The notes under the pieces were generated by a model, which ran no database searches, was not told where the DNA came from, and saw only the letters and a list, made by a program, of their open reading frames with translations. Both the position numbers and the translations under genes were made by a program. A stretch of DNA of 64,000 bases from the NCBI GenBank assembly GCA_018398575.1, contig JAGTXZ010000005.1, positions 2,356,001 through 2,420,000 of the forward strand. Direction: 5' to 3'. Shown here one piece after another: positions 1 through 12,309 of this stretch (the first letter of the stretch is position 1; every line of letters begins with the position of its first letter). Source of the DNA: Ampelomyces quisqualis. Taxonomy: Eukaryota; Ascomycota; Dothideomycetes; Pleosporales; Phaeosphaeriaceae.

Positions 1-1690
1 CTTTTAGAACCTAAACAACTAAACTACTTAGTTAACTCTAAACTAGCCTAGAACTACGTCTGTACCTATCTAGAAGTTACTGTTTCTGCTATTTTAGTCT
101 AATCTATTAGTGCTCTACTAAATATTAACTCCTTAGAACTAATTAAAGCTTTACTAGCAGAGAATTACTGCTTCTTTTAGAAAGAACGCCTTAAGCTTCC
201 TTAGCTGTACTGCGTCTAAGAAGGACTTCTGCTATATTACTTACGCCTTTATAGACCTAGGAATTCCTTCTTATACACCTGCCTAATTAGAGAGGCTTAT
301 AACTAGGTATTAACTACTTATTTAAGGGCTATAAAGATATATTAGCTTCTAGCCTAGCAATACTATTAGAAAGGTATAGAGGCTATATGTAAACGCTATG
401 TACAAAATTATATTTCCTGTTAAAGATCTTATCTTAGACAGCTCTAATCCTAGGGGTTTCTCTATCTGTTCCTAATTTTTAATAGGCCTATATAGTATTT
501 GTGTATAGATTTCAAGACGTTACTAAAGAATTGTTATAGCTATTATTAAATTATAGTTATTATTAATTGTCTATTAAAGAAAGCTATCTCTATCTCTTAC
601 TATAAAATAATTAACACTTAATAGATAGCTTACTTGTTTCTCTAATAGGTATATTAATTTAGCTATACGCCTAAAAGTATAGTGTCTGATTGCAGCCTCT
701 GGTTTGTGTCCTAATTCTAGTCTAAATTCTGCTAGATTCTAGGCGTGCAAATTAAACTTTCTACTGCCTATTACAAATAGACTAATAGTTAAACTAAGAT
801 TATAAATAAGTATATTAATTAATAATTAAGGCTCTTTATATCCTATTACTAGGATAACTAAAATAATCTTCTGCAAATAATTAATTACGCCTAGACAACG
901 TTACTGTACTCTGTAATTAGCATAGTACTATATTAGCTTCTGTTTAGATCTAAACTAAAATAGAGCTAGAATTAGTTTTTATTTACTTTAAAACACAAGA
1001 ATGTAAACGTTAGGAATACTCTAAGCCTAGCTACCTATATGCACAAAGCCTAGCGTATAGCTAAAGATAATAAAGAGAAGGTATAGTAACAGATAGCTGC
1101 TAAAGTAAATAAACATTAACAACCTGTTAATTAGTTAGTAGGTAACAAGGTTTACCTGTTAACCTAAAACCTATCTGTTACTTACCTAAGTCGCAAACTT
1201 GCTAAATTGTAGGAAGGTCTCTTTAAAGTTCTAGAATAAGTTAGTTATTTATTTTAACTAAAGTTACCTAAAGGCTCTAAAATCTATAACGTGTTTGCTC
1301 TAGACGTACTCTATAAGGACCTTAACAATCTCTTACCTAGGTAGCTAAGCCTAAACCTATCTAGCATCCTAATTTAAGGCGTTAAAGAATAGAAGGTAGA
1401 AGAGATCCTGGCTAGCAAGCTGTACTGCTCTATTCTTAAGTATTACGTAAAATAGGTAAGTTATAACTCTAATCCTACCTAGCATAATGTATTAAACTTT
1501 ATAGGAGTACTATATATACTATAAGCGTTTTATAAACGCTATCTAAAACAGCTAGGACTCTTATAAGTGTTAGCTAAATAGATTACAGTATAGGAAAAAG
1601 AAGTTAAAGATCTTATAGCATTTTAAGACAATTATATTAAAGAAATTAAACTTAATATTGCAACTACTACACTAGTAGGTAACAGCTATT
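1..1690 (+). pseudogene. A2 pol relic: integrase and chromodomain
   Basis: C-terminal part of a gypsy Pol polyprotein; integrase would insert the cDNA and the chromodomain would steer it to methylated histone. The Cys pair of the integrase zinc finger is near 391-420, where the first Cys now reads Tyr (RYVQNYISCQ against RYVQNCVSCQ in A). A chromodomain follows at about 1396-1530 (EEILASKLYCSILKYYVKQ). The frame is broken by many TAA and TAG codons at positions that are Gln in element A, and by Trp losses. The coding frame ends near 1690, next to the end of an ORF on the other strand. Confidence 0.85.
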
Positions 1691-1703
1691 AATAATAGGA
1701 GCC

Positions 1704-2372
1704 TTACTCTTCTATTAGATCTAATAGCAGACTGTTGTTACTACTAGTAGAATGCTTTTAACTGTTTAACTCTGTAGGTATAGACACTAACGCACTACCT
1801 AGTTGTCTTCTATTTTAGCCCTACCTACTGCAAGTGCTAGCTATCTTCTTTGCTACCTAATCTACCTAAGATACTATTAAAACATCTACTAGCTAGGTAA
1901 ATACACTAGTTAACTTAGCTATACTCTGTCTAAGGAACTTAACCTTCTTAGCTATTTCTCTAACCTTTTTAGCTAGCTCCTCCCTCTAGTAATAAGTACT
2001 AACAAGCAGGTTAGTAGTGTTTATATTAGCTACCTGTGTAGTGCCTACTTGCACAATAGTAGCTAACTAAAACGCTGCTACCTAAACGTTAGCCTTATGC
2101 TCTAACACTATCTTGTTAGACTTATCTTTACTACTTAGAGTAGTAAACCTATAGTTAAGGGCTTTAGAAAGGCTATTATACTCTTAATGTGTATATAGAG
2201 AAACTAAGTAACACTTCTTATTTAAGAGCGTACAATTTGCACACTTCTTAGACATATCTAAATAGAATTTAAACTTAATATTAAAATAGCTGCAAGTAAA
2301 AGCTCTTGCAGCCTACAAGTAAATAACCTAATAGGCTAGAAGATAAGCCTTAGAAGGGACAGGAATAGGCAT
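1704..2372 (-). pseudogene. A2 antisense accessory ORF (Cys cluster plus coiled coil)
   Basis: Minus-strand coding relic between the chromodomain and the 3' LTR, opposite to pol. The start codon at 2372 and the stop at 1704 match those of the better preserved copy in element A (33275 to 32568). The N-terminal third is Cys-rich, and the rest is Ala/Glu/Arg-rich and helical. It is about 40 bases shorter than in A, with indels near the C-terminal end. All in-frame stops I traced are TAA or TAG. I do not recognise the product; a role as an accessory or regulatory protein of the retrotransposon is inference from its position and its conservation in two copies. Confidence 0.6.
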
Positions 2373-2681
2373 TGTGTATATCTACTATATAGCTAGCTAA
2401 TAATTAAATTAGAAGAAGGCTTAGATAGCTTTAGGTATACAAACGTAAGAGAGAGAGTGTAAGAAAGTAGTATACTAAGAGCCAGCCTTGTATATATGCT
2501 TAAGAAACTCTAGGTGAAGTTAGAATAATAAACGCGCTGCTGCGCCAAGCAAAAACAATAATAAACAGCTACAACGCGTTATTAGAAATTTAAAGTTAAG
2601 GTAAATAAGACTTTTATAAAATTCTAGAAGGTACCTAAACGCGCACTAATACAGACCTAATTAATAGAGACTATTAATTTC

Positions 2682-2692
2682 AAGAAGAGAGG
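2682..2692 (+). other. Polypurine tract of A2
   Basis: AAGAAGAGAGG sits directly before the 3' LTR, at the place where plus-strand priming occurs in LTR elements. Element A has AAGAAGGGGAG in the same place. Confidence 0.7.
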
Positions 2693-2995
2693 TAATATAA
2701 CAAGCATATATAAATACATATTATATCTAATACTCTATAAAGGCTTAGTAACAGATTATATAAGAAATAGTAAGGGTAGTACCAAAAGCGCTTTAAATTA
2801 GCTCTAACTTAGTTGCTACCTTAACTATAAATATAAGCCTATTGTACTAGATAGAGGATAAGTTTTTCTTGTTCTTCTGTACAAGACCTATAGGTATATA
2901 GCTAATCCAGAATCTCTAATATAACACGCACTCCTATATGCCTCTAATACGTATCTGATTTAATTCTAATAGCTGTACCTACCTGCGTCGTTACA
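2693..2995 (+). repeat. 3' LTR of A2
   Basis: About 303 bp, the same LTR as 26784-27087 and 33596-33897. It ends CGTTACA. It is the most RIP-mutated of the three, with TATATAAATACATA where element A keeps CACATGCAAACACATG. Confidence 0.88.
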
Positions 2996-4447
2996 AGTTA
3001 CGTCTTAGCTAACTAGTATAGTTAACGTTTAAGATAGTAGCTATAGCTATATACTATATAAAGAATAACTATACCTACTATATACGCACTAGACCTGTCT
3101 TAGATTAATCTATAGTACTAATACTACTTTTTAGTATAAGAAGGCAGGATATATAGAAGTTGTTTAGGTTTCTAAAAAGGCCTTAGTATATCTAGATATC
3201 TTATAGAGTTTTAATAGTATATTATTTAGATTTAACCTAGTTGCTACTATGCTTACTACTATACAGAATACTATATAGCTATTAGAAAATATACTTATAC
3301 TATTCTTAAAGCCTATAAGCGCTCTAGTGTAACTATAAAGTTAACTAAGACTTATCCTACTTCTAGTAATATTCTACTCTCTTCCTAAATTAGTAAACTA
3401 GAGGCAAAGACTATATATATAGGTAGTATTTTAGTTAAGTCTTAGTTAATCTATTAAGATACACTAAATAAGACACTACTTAGTAAGCGTATACAGAGGT
3501 TACTTAAAGCTAAGGCTAAAGAGAAAGAGAAACTAGACCTTATAGTTAAGGTTAGTAAACTACCTAGAATTGTCTTAGATATTTCTAACTTATTTCTCTA
3601 GAAAGCTAGAGTTAATAATAAAGAGTTACCTCTTTATATCCTTAATAGCTATAATATATATCTAGACTTAACTTAGTTTAATTTCTATTAATACCTTACT
3701 AGAACTTTCTAAACGCTAATACGTTACTATACTCTATAAGATAGCGTAGTTAACTTTATAGCAGCTGCATTAAACTATATAAAGGTATAGTTTAGAATTA
3801 TCTTAGACTAATTAGCGCTAAATAAGTAAGCCTGCCAAAATATCTATAATAATAATAACTAATACTAGTACCTTAACGTCTTTAGATGTAAAAACTAGTA
3901 AGTAGCTATTAACGCAGTAAACAAGTAGAGTAGTACCTAGATCTATTTAAGATATATTACTAATATTTACGTAAGGCAGATAGAATTAAGCTTAAAAAAT
4001 TAATAGAAAAGAGTAGTAAGAGAGGTAGCAAGAGAAGTTCTTAGAAGAAGTAAAAGGTTGGCGTATAAGTATTCTACTAAGGATTTAACCAGAATATATT
4101 CTAAACCTACTCTAAGTAGTATAGCTATATAGTATAAACCTTCTTTAACTAATTTAATCTTTGTACTAAGTGTATATAGTAGTATTAGGTTTAAACTAAA
4201 ACTACTTTAAGATAAGTATAAGGCAGTAGAGTATATATATATATAGAAGTACCTTTACCTTAAGATCTAACCTAGTCTTCTTTTAGTTACTATTAAGATC
4301 TAACTTAGTCTTATCTTAGTTCCTATTTATACTATATTAAACGCTAGTCTAGCGCTAATTTTTATAAATATTATCTTCTAATATTCTCTAACTATACTTA
4401 ACTCTACCTAACTATAACTTAACTATAATATAACTTTACCTCTTACT
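2996..4447 (+). pseudogene. Unrecognised plus-strand coding relic
   Basis: This stretch lies between A2 and E. Reading the plus strand with TAA/TAG taken as former Gln codons gives protein-like runs from about 3290 to 4240, including a Lys/Glu-rich helix near 3505-3545 (KAKAKEKEKLDLIVKVS) and a second basic run near 4000-4070. I cannot assign a family with confidence. The basic helix after a Ser/Thr-rich stretch weakly recalls the C-terminal tail of fungal pogo-type transposases, but no catalytic motif is visible. The last 200 bases before E contain no recognisable feature. Confidence 0.3.
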
Positions 4448-4721
4448 TGTAACAGGCTGCTGCCTAGAAAATCTCTTAGTTACGTAAAAACCTTAGGTCT
4501 CAGAACAGGAGGGCTTAGCACCTTTCGCGCCAGAGCACTATAAAAGGTCTAGAGCTTAGAACTAAATACTGCTCTGGACTGGAACCTAAATACTACTCTA
4601 GACTAGAACTTTTAGGGTCCAGATAGCTACTATAAAATCCCTAGGACCTAGTATAAGCTATAGGTATTAAATTTACAACTTTTATACTTTAGCAACCACT
4701 CTAAGAATTAGCTCCCTTACA
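4448..4721 (+). repeat. 5' LTR of E
   Basis: 274 bp, TGTAACAGGCTGCTGCCTAG to CTCCCTTACA. The first 20 bases match the reverse complement of the B LTR almost exactly, and the end plus the following leader (ATTAAATTTAATTACC) also match B. The middle differs between the two. Confidence 0.8.
4539..4546 (+). promoter_or_regulatory. TATA-like box in the E LTR
   Basis: TATAAAAG in the middle of the LTR, the expected place for the U3 promoter. In RIP-mutated DNA TA-rich words are common, so this call rests mainly on position. Confidence 0.35.
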
Positions 4722-4744
4722 ATTAAATTTAATTACCTAACTAG

Positions 4745-5995
4745 GCTAAAGAGCCCTTAGTAACCTCTATAATAGAATAAGTAACTATTCTAATAATAGT
4801 TTAGAAAATAATAGCAGAAGCTATCTAGATAAGGCGCGTAGGCGTCTCTAGGTTAGTAATTAAAATAGAGTTTAACCCAATAATTAACTACGCGTACCTA
4901 GATCTAGAAGAACTATAGATTAAGAAACAGCTATTATTAAACAGACTAGAGGGCGCGTTAGCATAGTAGGAACTAAGTAACATAGAGCTATTTTAGATAG
5001 ACAAAGGAAAAGCTGCAGTGGAACCTAGGCTAGATCTAATAGAGCTTGTAAGATTACTATAAGAATAAATTGCAAGACTTATAACTTAGTCTTTCTCTTC
5101 TACCTCTTCTAGCTATCTAGTTACTCCTACTAAAAACCTACCTATCTAAAAAACTTACAAAGTTCTAGACCTAGAAGCTTTTAGTAAAGACTAGAGAAAG
5201 TATTGCATATTCTAGACCTAGATAAAGTATAAACTAAAACACAATAGTGCAGATTAAGGGTCTTAAATAGAGTATATCTTTAACCGCCTTAAGAGAACAG
5301 CTGTAAATATAGCCCTGTTCTAAATAACACAAAACCTATTAAAGCCTACTTCTAAACTATAGAAGTTTCTTAACAACTAATTTAGAGATAAACTATACAT
5401 AGAAAGGGCTGAAAGAAAGCTCTAAATAATCTAATAAAATAAAACTTTCTTATAGAACTTTAACGCAGAGTTTATAAGGCTAGCCTATAATGTAAGCAAA
5501 GAGAATAATAAGGTAAACCTAAAAACAAAGTACTTATATGCTATATAGTAGGATCTGCAGGACTAGATAATTTCTGTAGATACCTAAGTAGAGTAGAGCA
5601 TCTATAACCTAACAGACTAGGTAGCTATTATTAAAGAAAATTTGTTCTAGGCTAAACTTAGTAGAAACTACTTAAAGAAAAAGAGCTACGCTGTAGAACC
5701 TATAGACTAGAAGCCTAAAAACGCTACTTAGAAAGGCCTAACAAGACCTCTTATAATAAGAAAAAAGTAAAGTAAGCTATAAAGAAGGAAAGGTCTTATA
5801 GAAGGCAGAATAATTTATGCTTGCGCTATAGCAAGTCTAGATATTACGCTAGTAAGTGCAACTTATCTCTACCTATAAAGCTAGCTAAGGTTGCTTTAGC
5901 TAAAGCACTAGATAATAAAGTGGAGAGTTCTTTTAAAGACATAAGCTTGAAAAATAAGTAACTCCTGCCTAAAGGCGCAGACAAGAGTATAGTAA
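4745..5995 (+). pseudogene. E gag relic
   Basis: Gag of a gypsy element, which would form the virus-like particle and bind RNA. The sign is a CCHC zinc knuckle at 5818-5859 reading C-X2-Y-X4-Y-X4-C. The second Cys and the His have both become Tyr by single transitions (TGC to TAC, CAC/CAT to TAC/TAT). The upstream region gives a charged helical protein typical of gag once TAA/TAG are taken as Gln. It starts soon after the leader that follows the LTR. Numerous stops make it non-functional. Confidence 0.75.
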
Positions 5996-6009
5996 TTTAA
6001 CACTAGAAA

Positions 6010-8530
6010 AGAAAAAGAAATTTTGACAATTCTAAAGAAGATAGCTAGATAGGAAACCTATAACTATATATATAATTGTTAATAAATTAGTAATTGCATC
6101 TATATTAATTAATATACGTTGCCTTACTTATACTATTACTTTAGTAAAATTTGTCTACAAGAACAAGTTAAAGCGCATAAAAGTAACTTTAAAAAAAATT
6201 ATTAGTATTGTAGGTACCTAGACCTAGATAAATATAGTAGTTAAAATAAGGATTAATATAAACATATATAAGAAGATAGTTTAGGCCTATAAGTTAGAAG
6301 GAGATAATAAGTATAACTTAATATTAGGCTGCTTCTAGATAGATTAGTATAATATTACTGTAGCTCTAGTAAAAAAGTTAGTGTACATCTACTCTACAGA
6401 GATAAGAGTAAGGAGCTAGGAAGAAAAAAAGCTCTTTTTCTTGCAAAATATTATAGTAGTAGTATACTCTACCTAGATTAATAGAGTATAAAAGGACAAG
6501 TTTATCTACCTATACGCAGTATTTCTAGTAGATATCTAGAACGCTCTAAAAACAAAAGTTGCTGTAGACTCTAGAGAAGTGCTTTTAGAATACTTAAAAG
6601 ATAAATACAAAGTCTTTCTACAGATAGAAGCTAACCTTTTACCTCTTTAGAGAGAACTATCTATTAACTACTTAATAGAACTAATAGAGAAAGATAAGAA
6701 ACAAGCAGAAGTCCTGTAAGAACTGCTCTATAGTATATTCTAAAAAGAACTCTTAGTACTTCGCAAGAAACTTACATTATACTTAAATAGAGGCTTTATC
6801 TAGGTAAGCTGTTCTAGTACTTTAGCGCCTATTCTATTTGTAAAGAAACTAGGTAGAGGCTTCTAGTTCTGCGTAGACTATTGTGCCCTAAACGCTATTA
6901 TAAGAAAAGACTAGTACCTTCTGCCTCTTATATAGGAAACACTAGCCTAAATATTAGAAGCTAAGTAGTTTACAAAAGTTAATGTTATCTAGGCGTTCTA
7001 TAAAATTAGAATAGTAAAAGGTAATAAGTAGAAGACAGCTTTCTAAACGCGCTTTAGCCTATATAAATAGCTAGTAATACCCTTTAGACTTGTAAACGCT
7101 CTAAGTACCTTTTAGTGTTATATTAACTAGACTCTCTGTAAACACCTTAACAACTTATAGTCTGCGTATATTAATAATATGCTTATTTATACTAGTATTT
7201 CTAAGTAGAACTATAAGGAGAAGGTAAAGAAGGTAGTATAAATGCTTGATACTATAGAACTGTATCTTAATATAGAAAAGGGCAAGTTTAAAGTAAAGAA
7301 GACAAAATACCTTAGGTTTATTATTAAAGTAAAGAAAGGAATAAGTATAGACTCTAAAAAGGTTAAGGCTATAAAGTCTTAGAAATTGCTAAAAACTATA
7401 AAAGAAGTACGTAGCTTTATTAGATTTGCTAACTTTTACTACTAGTTTATTAAAAACTTCTTAGAACTAGCGGTACCTTTTACTTAGCTTACTAGAAAGA
7501 ATATAAACTTTAAATAGGGAATAGAGTAACAAGCTACGTTCTAGAAGCTTAAGAAGTCTATTATTACTAAACTATCTGTAGCAAACTTTAATACAGACCT
7601 TAAGACTATAGTTAAATACAACGCTTTAGAATAGTTAATAGGCAGAGTACTATCTTAGTACAGGAAGGACAGACTACTCTAGGCAGTAGCCTACTATTCT
7701 TCTAAGAATAATATAGCTAAAGTTAACTATACTATATATAATAAAGAACTGTTAGTAGTAATTAAGTGCCTTAAGTAATAGAAGACTAAGCTTTAACGCG
7801 TAGAACACTTTACTATATTAACTAATTATAAGAACTTAGAATACTTTGTAATAACGTGCCTATTAATAGAACAGTATATTTAATAGGCAGGGTTCCTTAG
7901 CCTCTTTAACATAACCTTCTAATATTAACTAAGCAACGTAAATAGCAGAGCTAATACTCTGTTAAGAAAGGAACAAGACCTTCTATAGAATAGAGCTAAC
8001 AAACAATTGCAATTAAGAACGTTATAACTCCTAGTCTCTGCCTACAATCTTAATAGGGTAACTAATAAGAAGAGTATTTGATTTTTAAGTGTCTAAAACC
8101 TATAAAGAGTGTATAGTTATAGATACTCTAGGCAAGGCTAGTAGAAGAAGAACTCTAACTCTAAAAACGTACTTATAGACAAAGATAATAGCAGAGTAGA
8201 CGCTCCTAGAGAAGAGACAAAACGTCCTTATAATTAGAAGAGACAGGAGTAGCTCTATAATCTACTAGAAGAGAACCTAGCTTAATATAACAATATAAAA
8301 CAGATATAGAACCTAGTAATTCTTAATAACAAAGCATACACAAAGGCAAGAGAAGTCATCTAACTAGAACAGAGAAAATTTCTCTCTAACCTTAGCCTTA
8401 AAGTATCTCTTGCAGAGTACTTCTTAGGTAATTATAACTAGCTACTCTATTAGAGGTAGAAATAGGTACCCTACGCTAAAGAACCGTTAGGAAAATTTAA
8501 CGTTATTAGAGTTAGCAACATCTGTAACAC
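6010..8530 (+). pseudogene. E pol relic: protease, RT, RNase H, start of integrase
   Basis: Gypsy Pol. RT is clear at about 6870-7420: FCVDYCALNAIIRKDQYLL, then FTKVNVIQAFYKIRI (motif A, Asp now Asn) and YINN at 7167-7178 (motif C, YIDD with both Asp changed to Asn). RNase H follows at about 7600-7980 with YNIYNKELLAI near 7735. Next comes a charged linker that contains NVLIDKD near 8165, a segment present three times in B. The start of integrase is seen near 8430-8530 (LLYQRQKQVPYAKEPLGKF). The rest of integrase and any chromodomain are missing. Confidence 0.85.
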
Positions 8531-8683
8531 TGTTAATACAACTATACTGCTAGCTACTAGACAGTTCTTAACTATGCTCTACTGTGCTAAGTAATAACAG
8601 TAATGCCTAGTATACTATTATTAGCAGCCTAGTTTGTAGAACCTTTTTGTAAAATAGTTTATAGTTCTTGTGTTTAATAAAGC
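8531..8683. other. Junction region after truncated E
   Basis: No coding signal. It holds a degenerate partial copy of the 77-bp repeat that follows (TTCTTAACTATGC near 8565), so the truncation point of E lies at or inside this repeat patch. Confidence 0.4.
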
Positions 8684-8833
8684 TTTGCACTATCTGCATA
8701 ACTGTGTTGCTAGTTAGCAGCCTGCTCTTAACTATGCCTAACTATAATGTTTAATATAAGTTTGCACTATCTGCACTACTATGCTGCTAGTTAGCAGCCT
8801 GTCCTTAACTGTGCCTAACTATAATTTAAGTCT
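8684..8833. repeat. Tandem repeat, 77-bp period
   Basis: Two close copies starting at 8684 and 8761, each with GCACTATCTGCA, CTAGTTAGCAGCCTG and CTTAACT(A/G)TGCCTAACTATAAT. The copies differ mostly by transitions. Confidence 0.75.
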
Positions 8834-8839
8834 AAGGCA

Positions 8840-11806
8840 ATCTCTTTAATAGCGCTATTACCTAATTTAGGTTTTGCTGCAAATCTATACTATTCTTGCG
8901 CTTTATATTAATTTTGCGTTACATCTACGTATATACTTCTTTTGCAATACTCTTTATATTCTTGTTTTTCTAGAACTAGGCTATATATCTACTTAGGTAT
9001 TTTTTATTCTATAGCTTTACATAGTAGTCTACTGTACTCTGTAGTTTTACTGCTTAATTTACCTAATTTACACTAGCCCTTTAAGCTTTATAAAGATTTT
9101 CTTGTTATAATTCTACTAAATCTCTTCTTCTTACGTTGTTATACCTTGTAGACTACTGCGTAACAATGTCTTTATGTTCTACTTTTTTAGAACTTTTGTT
9201 TCTAGATTACTCTCTAGGTTATATAGAATAATACTCTTGTATACAGCTGCTAGCTAGCCTAGTTAATATACTCTAAACATAAATTAGTCTTAAGTGCTCT
9301 GTTTGTCTTAAGGCTCTACAATTATAACCTTATTTGCCTTAATTAGCGTAATAGCTTCTGCAAACGCTATTAACGCTACTAAAATAAATGTTAAGTCTAG
9401 GTCCTTCTATTTTGCTAACATAGCGTCTATTTAGACTTTAGCATTCCTCTTCTTAGTAGAAGAACTGTATCTTTGCTAAATTTTTTTTAAAGCTCTATCT
9501 AGAGCACTAGTTGCATATATAGGTTGTATAAGCTAATAAAGATTTTAGCCTAAACGTTGCGTAGTACTGTTTAATTATCTACTAGGCTTCTCTGATTAGA
9601 ATTAGGTCTAGTTTTAATATAGGTTCTCTTAGCTTCTAGCTTAAGCTACTAGAAGTACTATTAGATATGCGTTAATATAAACTACTTAGTTTTTTTACTT
9701 CCTTTACTTTTAAACAGCGCAGCCTTAAGCTAAGCTAGTATTAAAAATATTACAATACTTTGTATCTTAGCGCAGTTAAATATGTATACGCTCTTAGCTT
9801 CTGTACTATTTAGCTCTTCTTATAGTAGTACTATCTTATATCTTGTTATTGCGTTAGCTATAACTAATTAGAAGTTATCTATTTAGTATAGCTAGTAGAA
9901 CGTTAAGAAGTTGCTCTTAATACCTAAAATCTTCTAGCCCTATAGATTTTGCGTAACTAGAGTTTAACGCAGTATAAACCTTACTACAATCTTCTTTTCT
10001 AACGCTATAAGCGCTATGTACTTAGAAGAAATAAGTATATTTTTAACTTTTTCTTATACCTTAGATAAGTAGGTGTCTTAGCCTTTTACTATAGCTAGGC
10101 CTAATATCTTTCTTATTTCTCTTATATTTACAATTTTCTTAATACTTGCGTACATAAGGTTAGCAGCAGTAAATAGTTTAGATCTATCTATGTTATCTTT
10201 CTTACTTGTAAGATAGTGCTAGTTTAAAAAGTTCTTATTGTCTTATAGTCTACTAAGCGCTAGAGAGATAAAAATAAGTATCTTATAGAAACTCTTCTCT
10301 ATTAGTATACCTAAGAGAGCCTAGGCTTTTTACTAATAACTATAGTTCTTACTTTAAATAGTCTTGTATAAGTTACCTATAATAGTGTTCTTGGATTTAT
10401 AGTTATAAAACTTGTTAAAGATAATACGTCTTTATATTACTACGTAGCTAGAAATATTAAGGGTATCTTTTGCACTTACTTTACTACCTCTTAATAATAT
10501 TTCACGTGTAGTTATAAGTCTTATAGTTTAGTATTGATTAAGCACGCGTTTTACTAATATTGTGTAGCTGTATACAATTATAGATTAGCTAGCAAATAGT
10601 GCTAGATAGTGCGTAGTTGCATTTAGGTAGACTTTTAGTATATAGCGTTCTTAGATATACTATAGAACTGTCTCTATATACTTCTTACTATACTTTATAA
10701 ATTTATCTAGTAGAACGTTTTAGCTAGACGCTATAAGGTGCTGTTTAATTTGCAGATTAATTCTTATCTCTATTTCTTTGTTTGCTGTTAGTGCACCTAT
10801 GCTCTATAGAGAAGTATTGTCTATAAAGCAGATATAGAGCGCAAGAGAGTCTTTTAAGTTGCAATATTTAGATTTGCAAAGGCCTATAGTAATAATTTCA
10901 GCCTTATATGCAGCTAGTGCGTAGTCTTATCTACTTACTATAAATACTGCTAACTATAGCTCTTCTAGTATTAAAGGGTTTTTTTTGCATATATATAGGA
11001 ATGTCTATTAGTCTGTTATAAGGCACTCTTCTTAACTGTTGTCTTTAGCTCTATATTAACTAGTTTTATTCTTTAATTAGTCTTTTTGCACTTTAGGCTA
11101 GTTCTTAAAGTGTATATACCCTATAATTATTATAAGTATAGCTAATATTATTTTCTCTATACCTATTATATTTCTAAATATACTACTATTATCTAAAGAT
11201 AGCTCTTTTTTATAAAGTATGTAAGCTTCTATTAGTTAGTATACTATAAATAGAACTGTTAGTTTCTATAATAAATATAGTATTATAGGCGCGTTATTCT
11301 TTAAGTCTTCTAGAAGAAATCTAAAGAAGTTAGCTGCTGCCTGCTATTTATTCTCTTAGTAGTGTTCTATTACTACTCTAATTTAAGCTTATAGTTTATC
11401 TGCTATCCTATCTTATATATTAGTTGCGTAAATTATAGTTGTAGGCTTTTTATAGTGTACTTACCTTACGTGTAGTAGAGCTTAGAGCTATAGCCTTTCT
11501 TCTAACGCAAGTTATTTTGCTAACTAGAGCTTTTTATTCTTATCTCTATTACCTTTATTATACTCTTCTTATTTCTCTTTACTACTAAAGTAAGTATCTT
11601 CTTCTAGTAACCTCTATTGTTTTTCTATAGCCCTCTTGTGTTTTTATCTAAGTATAGTAATTAGCGTAAATATTGCGTTGTTTTGTGTTTACGCAGCATC
11701 TTTGTTTCTGCTTTCCTCTACTTTCTTTATAGTACTATTATTCTACTCTTTTAGGCGCTTAATTTTAGTAGTTAGAGTCTTAATACGTATGTCTAGGCTG
11801 TTATTC
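8840..11806 (-). pseudogene. Relic D, main part (large unrecognised minus-strand ORF)
   Basis: Long minus-strand reading frame in which nearly all interruptions are TAA or TAG. Reading from 11806 downward it begins with a charged coiled-coil region (KTLTTKIKRLKEQNN near 11750-11795), then Glu/Lys/Gln-rich helices to about 11450. Several hundred residues of mixed composition follow, for example DYALAAYKAEIITIG near 10905. From about 9700 downward a second frame looks more protein-like, so there is at least one frameshift. I do not recognise the family; no DDE, RT or helicase motif is certain. The piece at 18883-19067 is its upstream continuation, separated by element C1. Confidence 0.45.
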
Positions 11807-12292
11807 TGTTAAGACTGTTAGTCTAGTAGCAAACAATAAGAATGCTAGTGTAGACTAGAGGTATAGCTAAAGTTAGTTTTTGCAGATAGGTGTAGAGTTA
11901 CTTTAGATACAAAGAGTATTGTTACTAAGATAGTAAAGACTAAAGCTTTCTAAAAAGAGTAATAATAGTTAAATAGCTAGTTACTAACTTAAGCATCTAT
12001 AACATAAGTTATTAAAATATAAGTTAAACCTAATAATCTATAAGAGTTTATTATAGTTTCTATATACTAAAAAGGTTCTACCTTTACTCTGTATGCTCTG
12101 CGTACTTTATAAGACTAAAGAGAGCAGAGAGAGTATCTTACTATATTAGCTCTGTGTTAAGCAAGAGAGTAGAGAAAGTAGCTTAGTCTAGTAACTAATT
12201 AGTAGTGCAGTGCAGAGTATGCTTTTTAGTTATTTTTACTTAAAAGAGAGCGCTTTAGTTAAGCTAGGCCTAGCAGCTTATAAGTTGTAACA
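11807..12292 (-). repeat. 3' LTR of C1
   Basis: 486 bp, TGTTAAGACTG to TTGTAACA on the plus strand. Same length as its partner at 18392-18877, differing mainly by transitions. Confidence 0.93.
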
Positions 12293-12309
12293 CTATCCTT
12301 CTTCTTCTT
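12293..12309 (-). other. Polypurine tract of C1
   Basis: On the minus strand a purine run (AAGAAGAAGGATAG) abuts the 3' LTR, as expected for plus-strand priming. Confidence 0.6.

Larger units (their letters stand above)
1..2995 (+). mobile_element. Ty3/gypsy chromovirus copy A2, left end cut by window
   Basis: Right half of an LTR retrotransposon on the plus strand. It aligns along its whole length with the right half of element A (about 30870-33897): integrase, chromodomain, antisense ORF, polypurine tract and 3' LTR follow in the same order. It is more heavily RIP-mutated than A; CA and TG steps kept in A often read TA here. The 5' part lies outside the window, so its target duplication cannot be checked. 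Confidence 0.92.
4448..8530 (+). mobile_element. Ty3/gypsy element E, truncated in integrase
   Basis: Plus-strand gypsy element with a 5' LTR, gag, protease, RT and RNase H. The match to gypsy pol stops near 8530, inside the start of integrase. No 3' LTR is found downstream, so the 3' part was deleted or replaced. It belongs to the same family as B: both LTR ends, the leader and the RT sequence are alike. It is heavily RIP-mutated. Confidence 0.85.

Noticed and set aside
10800..11000. RNase H domain of a LINE in relic D (DYALAAYKAEIITIG, then ICFIDNTSL).
   Set aside because: No reverse transcriptase or endonuclease precedes it on the minus strand; a coiled-coil region does. The likeness is too short to support a LINE call.
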